NCBI RefSeq assembly: GCF_003362805.1
Contig: NZ_QNQT01000010.1
Coordinates: 1-64,000, forward strand
Direction of reading: 5' to 3'
Origin: Neobacillus piezotolerans
Lineage (GTDB): Bacteria > Bacillota > Bacilli > Bacillales > Cytobacillaceae
DNA length: 64,000 bases
The position numbers were made by a program, and so were the translations under genes. Each line of letters starts with the position of its first letter. The stretch's first letter is position 1. Below the pieces are notes generated by a model. That model saw only the letters and a list, made by a program, of their open reading frames with translations. It was not told the DNA's origin and made no database searches. Below are positions 34,992 to 43,900 of this stretch, piece after piece.

Positions 34992-36797
34992 TTACAATGA
35001 TTTTTGCAATTCAATTATTTCTTTGCCCAGTTCCATCGCTTTCTGGTAATCCTTCTGGGCATCAGCTTCTTTTTGGAGATTTCGTTTTTCTTTTATTTTT
35101 AACAACTTTTGATATTTCAACACCTGATGGATGTAATCATTTAGCTCCTGCTCACCCAATTCCTCATTAAGCGTCATCATTTCGATATCGGCAACCATCC
35201 TCCAAAGCTTTTCATCCTTAATATAATTCAGGAACTCTCCCAATTCGAATTGGTCCTTTTCCTCATAGTAACCGAAAAGATATGTGATGATTGCCTGGTG
35301 ATCGTCATGGTTGAACATAGTGCCTTTAAGCATTTCCTGGATTTTATAGGCATTATCCCTGTCCCTCAGCATATGGGCGATCATCCTGCGCTCCGCGTTG
35401 TAATGGGCGGGCTTAAGGCCCGACGAAGCTGCGCGAACCGGCGGCAGTTCCCTCTTTTTGGGGATCCCTTCCTGCCGTCCGCCCTTTTTGGGGGCGTCAG
35501 CCGCCATCTGTTGCTTTAAGGCTTCAAGTGACAAAGAAAATTCAGCAGCGAGCTGCCTGAGATAATGGTCTTTTTCTACCGCTTTTTCAAGGCCGCTTAT
35601 TTCGCTTACTATCTTTTCGATATAGGAAAGCCTATCTCCTTCATTCTGAAGATTTTTTCCTCGACGATAATAATGGAATTTAAAAGACATCAATGTAAGG
35701 CTTGCGCCTAAAATGTCGTTCCTGAACTTTTCAGGTCCATATTTCCTTATATAGTCATCGGGGTCGAGGCCATCAGGCATTAAAGCCACTCGGATTTCAA
35801 TTCCCGCTTCCGCAAGCATTCCGGCTGCTCGGAAAGCCGCTTCAATGCCGGCATTGTCCGAATCATAGCAAATTGTAACAGATTGGGCGTTCCTTCGGAT
35901 TAGGGAAATATGGTCCTGGGTCAGCGATGTGCCCATTGTGGCGATACCATTTTCCACCCCGGCCCGGTAAGCGGCGATTGCATCGGCAAATCCTTCGAAT
36001 AGGATGGCATGGTGCTGCCGCCTAATGACCGGTTTTGCCAAGTGAAAGTTATATAGGATTTTGCCTTTATTGAAGATTGGCGTTTCGGGGCTGTTCAGGT
36101 ACTTGACGTCTTCCTTTCCCAGGGCTCTTCCCGAAAATGCAATCGCTTTTCCATTTTGGTCAAACAACGGGAACATAATTCTATTCCTGAAACGGTCAAA
36201 GTACGTCCCATCCTTCTCCCTTTTGATGATGAGGCCCGCTTTTTCCATTTCTTCAGCCTTAAAGCCCCTTTTCTGAAGGAATTCCGTAACGAAATCCCAG
36301 GAATCCAGGGCATAGCCAATTTGAAAGGTGTCAATTGACTCCCTTGTAAACCCCCTTGCAAGCAGGTATTCGAGGGCTTCCTGTCCATCCTTTGTATTTA
36401 CCAGCAAATGGTGGTAAAATTTCTTAAGCAATTCATGGGCTTCAAAATAAGGCTGCAGGCCCGCATGCCTGGCATTTTCCGCTTCTGTGGCGGCTCGGGT
36501 GATTCCTAGGTCGATTCCCGTCCTTTCAGCCAGTTTGGAGGCGGCTTCCGCGAATGGCATTCCTTCAAGGTCCATTAAAAATGAAAAAACGTTTCCGCCT
36601 GCCCCGCAGCCAAAACAATAATAAATCTGCTTATCGGGAGAAACAGAAAAAGACGGTGAATTTTCTCCATGAAACGGACAAAGGCCAAAGTAATTGCGGC
36701 CTTGTTTTTTCAGCTGTACATATTCACCGATAAAATCCACTATATCAACAGATTGCCTAATCTGATTGACTTTTTCTTCGGGGATTCGCTCAGCCAT
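34992..36797 (-). CDS. dnaG: DNA primase
   Basis: Synthesises RNA primers for replication. An N-terminal CHC2 zinc finger (CPFHGENSPSF ... YYCFGCGAGG), the RNA polymerase/Toprim core (FSGRALG, LFEGFADAIAA, CYDSDNAG) and a C-terminal helicase-binding domain are present. I chose ATG 36797 behind GGAG, giving about 601 aa, the normal size; the longer frame overlaps yqxD and is unlikely. It lies between yqxD and sigA, the classic operon. Confidence 0.97.
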   Translation of the reverse strand: MAERIPEEKVNQIRQSVDIVDFIGEYVQLKKQGRNYFGLCPFHGENSPSFSVSPDKQIYYCFGCGAGGNVFSFLMDLEGMPFAEAASKLAERTGIDLGITRAATEAENARHAGLQPYFEAHELLKKFYHHLLVNTKDGQEALEYLLARGFTRESIDTFQIGYALDSWDFVTEFLQKRGFKAEEMEKAGLIIKREKDGTYFDRFRNRIMFPLFDQNGKAIAFSGRALGKEDVKYLNSPETPIFNKGKILYNFHLAKPVIRRQHHAILFEGFADAIAAYRAGVENGIATMGTSLTQDHISLIRRNAQSVTICYDSDNAGIEAAFRAAGMLAEAGIEIRVALMPDGLDPDDYIRKYGPEKFRNDILGASLTLMSFKFHYYRRGKNLQNEGDRLSYIEKIVSEISGLEKAVEKDHYLRQLAAEFSLSLEALKQQMAADAPKKGGRQEGIPKKRELPPVRAASSGLKPAHYNAERRMIAHMLRDRDNAYKIQEMLKGTMFNHDDHQAIITYLFGYYEEKDQFELGEFLNYIKDEKLWRMVADIEMMTLNEELGEQELNDYIHQVLKYQKLLKIKEKRNLQKEADAQKDYQKAMELGKEIIELQKSL

Positions 36798-36811
36798 GAA
36801 AACAACTCCAG

Positions 36812-37303
36812 TTAACGTTCTTGGCCGCCGTGAAGGCCTCGGCCAGCACAAACGGACAATACTTCCGCCAGTTTTTCTGCAAAACGGTTCCGTTCCAACT
36901 CTGTATACGGAGCCGGGCCCTTTCCGTATATGCCTCTGGCGCGGGCTTTCTTTTTTATATACCGGATGTCAAGGGCCGTCTGGATATCTTTTTCCTCAAA
37001 TAAAATTCCCTTAGGCGATAGGACATAAACCCCTTTCAGCAGGAGAGTGGAAGCAAGTCCGATATCCTGTGTGACGACAATGTCGCCTTTGGATGTGTGG
37101 TTCATAATATAAAGGTCGGCCGCTTCCCGATCCGAATCGACATATTTCCACTCCCACTCCAAATATAGCTCCCTGGACGTATAGTGGGCATGGGAGGCAA
37201 CGAAAATGGCCGCAACAGAAAAATCGGACGCCAATTGTGCGATCTCCTCTTTAACAGGGCACGAATCCGCATCCACAAACAATGTGGGGCAATTTTTTTC
37301 CAT
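36812..37303 (-). CDS. yqxD: YaiI/YqxD family protein (DUF188)
   Basis: A 163-residue cytosolic protein with a PIN-like fold. FVDADSCPVKEEI and GDIVVTQDIGLA carry the conserved acidic residues expected of a metal-dependent nuclease-like site, though activity is unproven. The C-terminus has the basic KKKARARG. The ATG at 37303 gives the family length; an in-frame ATG 15 codons earlier is possible. First gene before dnaG-sigA. Confidence 0.88.
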   Translation of the reverse strand: MEKNCPTLFVDADSCPVKEEIAQLASDFSVAAIFVASHAHYTSRELYLEWEWKYVDSDREAADLYIMNHTSKGDIVVTQDIGLASTLLLKGVYVLSPKGILFEEKDIQTALDIRYIKKKARARGIYGKGPAPYTELERNRFAEKLAEVLSVCAGRGLHGGQER

Positions 37304-37546
37304 ACTACTAATTCTACATCCCCCCATGAATTCCTTCTTACCCGGCAAAGATTATCGAAGATTGTGTCGAATTTTTTTCTAACCGTTCCCTTGACTTCTG
37401 ACAATAAATAGTTTATTCCTTGTAAAGCAAGTCTAAACCTGCAATATGTTCTTTTTTACCACAATTTTTTATTATAGAACATTTTAAACGATTTTGCCAT
37501 TCATTTATCTCTTTTTTAAAGCAGAAAAATAATGACCGGTAAAAGG

Positions 37547-37578
37547 AAAACACATGCCCTTATTGGCCATGTGTTTTT
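37547..37578 (-). terminator. Terminator after ppsR
   Basis: AACACATG, loop, GCATGTGTTTT on the minus strand. The 234-base gap to yqxD otherwise holds the unassigned yqxD-dnaG-sigA promoter region, which is AT-rich. Confidence 0.6.
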
Positions 37579-37582
37579 TCCC

Positions 37583-38386
37583 TTATCCTCTTTGAACTTT
37601 GCTCAAAATGACATTCGCTGTTTCCTCGACAGCCTTATTTGTTACATCGATTACTGGACAGCCAATCTTTTGGATTACTTTTTCAAAGAATTCAAGTTCT
37701 TCCTTGATCCTTGCGATATTCGCATAGCTTGCGCTGTCATTCAACCCAAGTGAAATCAGGCGTTCCCTTCGGATAGTATTTAATTTTTCAGGGCTGATTT
37801 TCAAACCGATGCATTTCTCGGCCGGAACCCGGTAAAGTTCCTCAGGAGGGTCAACCTCGGGAACGAGCGGAACATTCGCTACTTTTAGGCGCTTGTGGGC
37901 CAAATATTGGGACAAAGGGGTTTTGGAAGTGCGGGAAACGCCGATTAGAATAATATCGGCCTTCATGAGCCCCCTTGGATCCCTTCCATCATCGTATTTG
38001 ACGGCGAACTCGATTGCTTCGACCTTTTTAAAATAATCCTCATCCAGCTTCCTGACAAGCCCGGGCTCGAACAGCGGTGTCTTGCCTGACAGCTGCTGGA
38101 TTTGATCCATCAGCGGCCCGATCAAATCTACTGCGTAAATGCCTGCTTCTTCCGCTTTCTCCTTCATATATGCGCGCATCAGCGGCTTTACAAGTGTAAA
38201 TGCGATCATCCCTTTTTCGAACGCCGCCAGTGAAATAACCTCATCGATATGGTCGGTATCTTCAACATAAGGGAATCTCTTAAGCTTGATATGATTTCCG
38301 TTGAATTGGGTGATTGCCGCTTTCGTTACCAGTTCGGCAGTTTCCCCAACCGAATCGGACACTACATAGATTGTTGGCTGGTCCAT
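37583..38386 (-). CDS. ppsR: Pyruvate dikinase regulatory protein (DUF299, YqfL)
   Basis: Bifunctional ADP-dependent kinase and Pi-dependent phosphorylase that switches pyruvate phosphate (or water) dikinase off and on. [14 protein letters not shown] starts the family, and [15 protein letters not shown] is its P-loop. Length 267 aa is usual. It follows ccpN by 33 bases; in B. subtilis the pair controls gluconeogenesis, with YqfL modulating CcpN. RBS GAGGGG. Confidence 0.92.
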   Translation of the reverse strand: MDQPTIYVVSDSVGETAELVTKAAITQFNGNHIKLKRFPYVEDTDHIDEVISLAAFEKGMIAFTLVKPLMRAYMKEKAEEAGIYAVDLIGPLMDQIQQLSGKTPLFEPGLVRKLDEDYFKKVEAIEFAVKYDDGRDPRGLMKADIILIGVSRTSKTPLSQYLAHKRLKVANVPLVPEVDPPEELYRVPAEKCIGLKISPEKLNTIRRERLISLGLNDSASYANIARIKEELEFFEKVIQKIGCPVIDVTNKAVEETANVILSKVQRG

Positions 38387-38419
38387 GGTCGTCTTTTTTC
38401 CCCTCTTCCTAAACTTTGC

Positions 38420-39052
38420 TCATTCCGCGTTTCCAAGGGATACAAAAGCCCTCGTTATGCTGGTTTTCGTAATTCGGCCAATTACTTCAAAGCCCGCTTC
38501 CGTTTCCCTGATTACAGGAATCGCATCAATTTGCCTGTCAATCAATTTCATGGCAACGTCGGTGAGTAGGTCTTCCTTCCGGCACACAGTAATATTAGGC
38601 ATCCTTGTCATGATGATATTGACTGGAAGGGCAGATAGCTCCTGATTTCCAAGGCTTGCCCTGAGCAGATCTTTCCGGGATAGGACCCCGGCAAGAATTG
38701 AGTTTTGATCAACTACGAATAAGGTGCCAACATCCTCTAGAAACATCGTAACAATCGCGTCATATACGGAAACATTTTCATTCACAACGACAGGCCTTGA
38801 TTGGTAGTCGCTCACAAGGATTTTTTGGAGCTTTTCGGAAAGAAGCTGATCCCCGGATTTCCCGGTATAGAAGTAGCCCACCCTCGGCCTGGCGTCAAGA
38901 AATCCGGCCATAGTCAAAATCGCCAGATCCGGCCTTAGCGTGGCACGTGTCAGATTCAGCTTTTCGGCAATATGCTCACCTGTAATCGGCCCATTTTCTT
39001 TTACTATTTGCAAAATTTGATCCTGCCGTTTATTCAGTTCCAAGTCCCTCAC
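38420..39052 (-). CDS. ccpN: Gluconeogenesis repressor CcpN
   Basis: Transcriptional repressor of gapB and pckA in the presence of glucose. The N-terminal winged HTH (GPITGEHIAEKLNLTRATLRPDLAILTMAGF) is almost identical to B. subtilis CcpN. Two CBS domains follow (VSVYDAIVTMFLEDVGTLFVV, IMTRMPNITV...), which bind ATP/ADP. About 210 aa. The start is GTG at 39052 or TTG at 39043; no ATG fits. It lies between glyS and ppsR and is probably read with both. Confidence 0.93.
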   Translation of the reverse strand: MRDLELNKRQDQILQIVKENGPITGEHIAEKLNLTRATLRPDLAILTMAGFLDARPRVGYFYTGKSGDQLLSEKLQKILVSDYQSRPVVVNENVSVYDAIVTMFLEDVGTLFVVDQNSILAGVLSRKDLLRASLGNQELSALPVNIIMTRMPNITVCRKEDLLTDVAMKLIDRQIDAIPVIRETEAGFEVIGRITKTSITRAFVSLGNAE

Positions 39053-39083
39053 CGCCTATTCACTGTGCTACAAACAATCCATT

Positions 39084-40466
39084 CTAAAATTGTGTTTTCT
39101 CCTTCAGGAATGCTGAAAGCTCCTCAATCGGGATGCGTGTTTGTTCCATTGTATCACGGTCCCTTACGGTTACTTTCCTGTCTTCGGCAGTATCGAAATC
39201 GACGGTAATGCAGAAAGGGGTACCGATTTCATCATGGCGGCGGTACCGTTTCCCGATTGAGCCGGCTTCATCGAAGTCGACCATGAATTCTTTGGCGAGG
39301 TCAGCGAAGATTTCCCTCGCGGAATCCGATAGCTTTTTCGATAACGGCAAGACAGCCGCCTTGAATGGCGCAAGCGCGGGATGAAGATGCATGACGGTCC
39401 TTGACGTTCCATCTTCAAGTTGTTCTTCTTCATAAGCATCAATCAGATAGGCAAGCGTAACCCGGTCGGCGCCAAGCGATGGTTCAATGCAATACGGAAC
39501 ATACTTCTCATTCGTTTCGGGATCAAGATAATGGAAGTCTTCACCTGAAAACTGCATATGCTGCTTCAAATCGTAATCTGTGCGGGATGCGACTCCCCAA
39601 AGCTCTCCCCATCCGAAAGGAAACTTGTATTCGAAGTCGGTTGTAGCGTTGCTGTAATGGGAAAGTTCATCGTCGGAATGGTCGCGGAGCCTGAGGTTTT
39701 CTTTTTTCATTCCAAGCGAAAGCAGCCATTTCTCAGCGAAATTCTTCCAATAGGCAAACCATTCCAGTTCGGTTCCAGGCTTGCAGAAGAATTCAAGCTC
39801 CATTTGCTCAAACTCCCTGGTCCTAAAGGTAAAGTTTCCGGGAGTGATTTCATTGCGGAAGCTTTTGCCGACTTGCGCGATACCAAACGGAAGCTTCTTC
39901 CTCATCGTCCTCTGGACATTTTTAAAATTCACAAAAATCCCCTGGGCGGTTTCCGGACGAAGGAAAATTTCGTTCGCGCTTGACTCGGTAACCCCCTGGA
40001 ATGTCTTGAACATCAAGTTGAACTGGCGGATGCCGGTGAATTCCTTGCTGCCGCAATCAGGGCACGCAATATCATGTTCCTTGATGAGCTCTTCCATTTT
40101 TTCAAAAGGAAGGCCGTCGACAACTAATTCAATGCCTTTTTCATCCAGGGCATTTTCAATCAATTTATCCGCCCGATGCCTGGATTTGCACTTCTTGCAG
40201 TCGATCATAGGATCATTGAAATTACCGATATGGCCGGAAGCTTCCCAAGTCCTCGGATTCATCAAGATGGCCGCGTCAAGGCCGACATTGTATGGGGATT
40301 CCTGAACAAACTTCTTCCACCATGCTTTTTTTATATTGTTTTTCAGTTCCACTCCAAGCGGGCCGTAATCCCAAGTATTCGCTAGCCCGCCATATATTTC
40401 GGAACCCGGAAATACAAAGCCCCGGTGTTTTGCATGGGAGACAATTTGGTCCATTGAAACGCTCAT
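39084..40466 (-). CDS. glyS: Glycyl-tRNA synthetase, single-chain class IIa type
   Basis: Charges tRNA-Gly. This is the homodimeric eukaryote/archaeal-like GlyRS (460 aa), starting [19 protein letters not shown]. Class II motif 2 is [24 protein letters not shown], and GLGADRV-like motif 3 is [20 protein letters not shown] zinc insertion is visible at about residues 95-140, and the C-terminal anticodon-binding domain has [16 protein letters not shown]. subtilis instead has the unrelated two-subunit GlyQ/GlyS here. AAGGAGAAATG precedes the ATG. A T-box leader controls it. Confidence 0.96.
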   Translation of the reverse strand: MSVSMDQIVSHAKHRGFVFPGSEIYGGLANTWDYGPLGVELKNNIKKAWWKKFVQESPYNVGLDAAILMNPRTWEASGHIGNFNDPMIDCKKCKSRHRADKLIENALDEKGIELVVDGLPFEKMEELIKEHDIACPDCGSKEFTGIRQFNLMFKTFQGVTESSANEIFLRPETAQGIFVNFKNVQRTMRKKLPFGIAQVGKSFRNEITPGNFTFRTREFEQMELEFFCKPGTELEWFAYWKNFAEKWLLSLGMKKENLRLRDHSDDELSHYSNATTDFEYKFPFGWGELWGVASRTDYDLKQHMQFSGEDFHYLDPETNEKYVPYCIEPSLGADRVTLAYLIDAYEEEQLEDGTSRTVMHLHPALAPFKAAVLPLSKKLSDSAREIFADLAKEFMVDFDEAGSIGKRYRRHDEIGTPFCITVDFDTAEDRKVTVRDRDTMEQTRIPIEELSAFLKEKTQF

Positions 40467-40510
40467 TCTACATTTCTCCTTTTTCTTAGTATATGTATTC
40501 AGGCGCGAAA

Positions 40511-40725
40511 TAAAAAACTCCCGCCCCTATGCCAATTAAGCATAGGGACGAGAGTTAACCCGCGGTTCCACCCTATTTGCTGCGATGAAAAACAGCCTCT
40601 TTGAATGAATGTTGCTCCGGAACGCCTTTCCCAGGTTTCCTGTCTCCGGCTTCCACCATCCCGGATTCGCTTTTACAGGAGCCGCCAGGTACTCTTTTCC
40701 TTCTTGGCAACTATAAAATTGACTT
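40511..40725 (-). promoter_or_regulatory. T-box riboswitch leader (glycine) upstream of glyS
   Basis: Transcript on the minus strand. Stem I has an AGTA element, the distal GATGGTGGAAG loop, and a specifier loop GAAAGGCG whose GGC (40624-40626) is a glycine codon. The T-box AGGGTGGAACCGCG is at 40561-40574. A terminator hairpin follows: AACTCTCGTCCCTATGC, TTAATT, then GCATAGGGGCGGGAGTT and TTTTTT (40511-40556). Uncharged tRNA-Gly should favour the antiterminator and switch glyS on. Confidence 0.93.
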
Positions 40726-40766
40726 TATTAAGATAGTAGCGAAAAAGAACGCTGATGTCAACCCGG

Positions 40767-41519
40767 TTAAACCATGCCTCTCAGGCTGTCCATTGAATCA
40801 AGGAACCTTTTCGACTTGAGGCTCAAGCCCGAGTATTCCTCATAATACGCCGAGATGATTCGCATCAATTCATCCTTAGTCTCTTTCTTCACCGAAATGT
40901 TCCCAAGCCGGGAGAGGTCAAAGTAGTAAAACAGCCTGAGGAGCCTTGCCCCCGCCTGGGAAAGTTTAAAATGGTAAGGATCCTTTTCAAGGCAGCGGTG
41001 GCATATCAGCCCGCCCTCCCTTATGGAAAAAGAAAAATGCCCGTCTGTGCTGCCACAAACGGCGCATTGATCTAGGATGGGGTAAAGCCCCATCACATTC
41101 AGCATTTTCATCTCATAAATGAACATGAGAATTTCCGGATCGTATCCCTCATTTAAATAGTTCAGCGTCTGGTAAAGCAGTTCGAATAAATATGGGTTGG
41201 GCTTCCTATCCTCTACTGCCTTATCTGTTAATTCTGCGATATAACTCGCGTAGGCGGTAAGGAAAATATCTTCCCGGATCGATCTCATCGATGAAATGAT
41301 TTCCCCCTGCTGGAGGCTCCCCATCCCGCTGCCTTTCTGAACGAGGAAATACCCATAGGTCAATAACTGGGTTGCAGCGGACAGCCTGCTCTTCGGCTTC
41401 TTCGCACCCCTCGCCATTGCCCCGATTTTGCCCCATTCTCGGGTATAAATCGTAACAACCTTGTTTGTTTCACCGTAATCGGTAGTTCTAATGATGATGC
41501 CTTCACATTTTTGCAGCAT
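40767..41519 (-). CDS. recO: DNA repair protein RecO
   Basis: Recombination mediator that loads RecA with RecF/RecR and anneals ssDNA. An N-terminal OB fold ([21 protein letters not shown]) is followed by the helical domain with a zinc site ([11 protein letters not shown] ... LICHRC). About 250 aa. I chose ATG 41519, giving the usual MLQKCEG start; an upstream ATG adds four residues. It lies between yqzL and glyS. Confidence 0.95.
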   Translation of the reverse strand: MLQKCEGIIIRTTDYGETNKVVTIYTREWGKIGAMARGAKKPKSRLSAATQLLTYGYFLVQKGSGMGSLQQGEIISSMRSIREDIFLTAYASYIAELTDKAVEDRKPNPYLFELLYQTLNYLNEGYDPEILMFIYEMKMLNVMGLYPILDQCAVCGSTDGHFSFSIREGGLICHRCLEKDPYHFKLSQAGARLLRLFYYFDLSRLGNISVKKETKDELMRIISAYYEEYSGLSLKSKRFLDSMDSLRGMV

Positions 41520-41549
41520 CCCAGTCACCATCCAGGTATTTAGACAAAC

Positions 41550-41693
41550 TTATGAAACAGGAAAATCTGCTTGCGCTAGCTCTTCGTCGAAATTGCCGGG
41601 TATTTCTATTCTTTCCTTCTCCATTTCCTTAAAGAGAAGATATGTGTCAATATTACCTGTCTGACTGAACACTTTCCAGGTAAAATCCAACAT
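41550..41693 (-). CDS. yqzL: YqzL-like 47-residue protein
   Basis: Small protein starting MLDFTWKVFSQTGNIDTYLL and ending in ADFPVS, with an acidic middle (KEMEKERIEIP). It matches YqzL in sequence, size and position between era and recO. An in-frame ATG lies four codons upstream; the shorter start keeps the conserved N-terminus. Function unknown. Confidence 0.88.
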   Translation of the reverse strand: MLDFTWKVFSQTGNIDTYLLFKEMEKERIEIPGNFDEELAQADFPVS

Positions 41694-41803
41694 GGAAAAC
41701 CCCATCCTTTCCTTAATAGACTAGCTCTAATCTTCATCCCTGGTTACATTTATCTTAGCCTGCCATTCGAAAAAAATAATGCGAAAATATTGTTAATCGT
41801 TTT

Positions 41804-42727
41804 CTAATACTCATCCTCGCGGAACCCGAATTCACGCAGCCTCGACATTTTGTTGCGCCAATCCTTTTGGACTTTCACCCATAGTTCCAAATACACTTTA
41901 GTTCCAAGAAGCTGCTCAATGTCCATTCTAGCCCGCTTCCCGATTTCCTTCAGCATGCCGCCCTGCTTGCCGATAATGATCCCTTTTTGCGAATCCCGCT
42001 CCACAATAATTGCGGCCATGACGTGGACCATATCTTTTTTTTCATCCCGCTCCATTTTTTCGATAATGACCGCCAATGAGTGCGGGACTTCTTCCCTCGT
42101 CAGGTGGAGCGCTTTTTCCCGGATTAGTTCGGAAACGATGAATCTCTCCGGATGGTCTGTAACCTGGTCGGCAGGATAGAATTGCGGCCCCTCCGGCAGG
42201 TATTCCTTTATTTGCCCAAGAAGGCGGTCAACATTGTTTCCTTCCAGCGCGGAGATTGGAACAATCGCTTCAAACGGATGCCTCTCCTGATAATCATCAA
42301 TAATTCCAAGCAATTGGTCGGGATGGATTTTATCAATTTTATTGATGATTAGAAAAACCGGCGTCTTCACGGACTGAAGCTTTTCAATAATGAATTCCTC
42401 GCCTTTTCCAAACCCTTCCTCCGCACTGACCATAAACAGGACAAGGTCGACTCCTTTAAGGGTGTTTTGGGCCACTTTCATCATAAAGTCGCCGAGTCTA
42501 TGTTTGGGCTTGTGTATGCCCGGTGTATCAATGAAAATAAATTGTGCGTCGTCGAGTGTCAGAACCCCCTGCACCTTATTGCGGGTTGTTTGTGGCTTAT
42601 CGCTCATAATCGCGATTTTCTGCCCAATCACCCTGTTTAAAAAAGTGGATTTCCCAACATTTGGGCGTCCGATTATCGAGATGAATCCCGATTTATGGCC
42701 CTTTTCCACGCTTGTGCCATCTGCCAT
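41804..42727 (-). CDS. era: GTPase Era
   Basis: Essential ribosome-assembly GTPase that binds the 3' end of 16S rRNA. G1 [10 protein letters not shown]2 [10 protein letters not shown]3 [14 protein letters not shown]4 INKID and G5 ISAL are intact. The C-terminal KH domain has [19 protein letters not shown]. Length 307 aa is standard. GGAGG precedes the ATG. Unlike B. subtilis, no cdd gene lies between it and dgkA. Confidence 0.97.
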   Translation of the reverse strand: MADGTSVEKGHKSGFISIIGRPNVGKSTFLNRVIGQKIAIMSDKPQTTRNKVQGVLTLDDAQFIFIDTPGIHKPKHRLGDFMMKVAQNTLKGVDLVLFMVSAEEGFGKGEEFIIEKLQSVKTPVFLIINKIDKIHPDQLLGIIDDYQERHPFEAIVPISALEGNNVDRLLGQIKEYLPEGPQFYPADQVTDHPERFIVSELIREKALHLTREEVPHSLAVIIEKMERDEKKDMVHVMAAIIVERDSQKGIIIGKQGGMLKEIGKRARMDIEQLLGTKVYLELWVKVQKDWRNKMSRLREFGFREDEY

Positions 42728-43028
42728 GCTTGCAATCCTCCGGTATTTAGCGATGAAGGGAAACCCTTCTGCTGTAGTTTCATATTACCTCTTTGTATAT
42801 TATTAAAACCTTTTTGAAATACATTCCCCCACGGCGGAAATGCCGTTAATGGAATGTTTCTCCTTCCATCTTACCTTAAATTCAGGCGGTTTTCATCCCT
42901 GTAAGGATATTTCCCAAAAATAAGTTGGAATTTTCTTAAAATTACTTTTTGTATGAAATGCTTGTTTCGCCATTTTAGCAATTTACGCGGACGATTTCAA
43001 ATCAGTTTGGCTTTTGAGAGAAAAATAA
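42728..43028. other. Gene-free interval where cdd would be expected
   Basis: About 300 bases between the era start and the dgkA terminator. Neither strand gives a protein I recognise, and no cytidine deaminase motif (CAE, PCxxC) can be found in any frame. It contains AT-rich DNA that probably includes the era promoter (an ATAATATAC stretch near 42800). Confidence 0.5.
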
Positions 43029-43054
43029 AAAGGCCAGGACTGTGCCTGCCTTTT
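43029..43054 (-). terminator. Terminator after dgkA
   Basis: Minus strand AAGGCAGG, CACAGT, CCTGGCCTT then T-rich sequence. Confidence 0.65.
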
Positions 43055-43452
43055 CACCTGCCAAAAATTAACGTGATTTTCGGCAAAAAAATGATTGCGC
43101 CAATTAATAAGGATAAACATGCATAAACGAGGACAGCCCCAGCGGCGATATCCTTCGCCTGTTTCGCGATCGGGTGAAATTCCTCCGTCACCAGGTCCAC
43201 CACCCTTTCCACCGCTGTATTCAGCAATTCAAGGGAAAGCATCCCCGCAATCGCCAAAAGGATAAAGAGCCATTCCATTTTCGAAATCGAGAAAAGAATC
43301 GAAAGTCCGATGGCGACGGTTCCCGCAAAGATATGGATTTGCAGATTCCTCTCTCTTTTGATTGCCGACCCTATTCCCGAGAGGGCATAGACGAAAGATT
43401 TCAAAAGGCGGCCCCCGGGCCCCCTGCCGTTACCTGGTAAGCCCGAATCCAT
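43054..43452 (-). CDS. dgkA: Undecaprenol kinase DgkA
   Basis: Small integral membrane kinase that phosphorylates undecaprenol for wall synthesis in Gram-positives. Three transmembrane helices; [15 protein letters not shown] and the catalytic [14 protein letters not shown] are present. 132 aa. Its start overlaps the ybeY end by 23 bases, with AAAAGGAT upstream, so the two are coupled. Confidence 0.92.
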   Translation of the reverse strand: MDSGLPGNGRGPGGRLLKSFVYALSGIGSAIKRERNLQIHIFAGTVAIGLSILFSISKMEWLFILLAIAGMLSLELLNTAVERVVDLVTEEFHPIAKQAKDIAAGAVLVYACLSLLIGAIIFLPKITLIFGR

Positions 43453-43900
43453 CTAAAATATCCTTTTGAAGCGAAAACATTTCTTTTTCATCCGCTTCTG
43501 TTTCATGGTCATATCCGAGAAGATGAAGGAAGCCATGGACCGCAAGGAAACCAAGCTCACGCATAAACGAATGCCCATATTCCTCCGCCTGCTGCATTGT
43601 CTTCGGTATGGAAATAATGATATCTCCCAAAACCCTTGGCAAATCCCTTCCGGAAATTTCAATCTCCCCTTCGCCGGGCTCTTCCATTGGGAAAGAGAGG
43701 ACATCTGTCGGAACATCTTTTTGCCTGTATTCGAGGTTGATTTCCTGAATGCGGTCATTTCCCACAAAAGTCACTGAAACCTCGCTGCCCTCCTCAACAT
43801 TCATTTGAAGCCCGGCATAATTAAGCAGGCTTTCAAGTTGGGAAATATCCCCATCCGCCACTTCGCCTGTTTCATCCAAAAAATCTATAATCATTTTCAT
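43430..43900 (-). CDS. ybeY: Endoribonuclease YbeY
   Basis: Single-strand-specific RNase involved in 16S rRNA 3'-end maturation and ribosome quality control. The zinc motif [11 protein letters not shown] is intact, and [10 protein letters not shown] is conserved. 156 aa, usual. It overlaps the pgpH stop by four bases and dgkA by 23, so all three are co-translated. Confidence 0.95.
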   Translation of the reverse strand: MKMIIDFLDETGEVADGDISQLESLLNYAGLQMNVEEGSEVSVTFVGNDRIQEINLEYRQKDVPTDVLSFPMEEPGEGEIEISGRDLPRVLGDIIISIPKTMQQAEEYGHSFMRELGFLAVHGFLHLLGYDHETEADEKEMFSLQKDILDGFGLTR

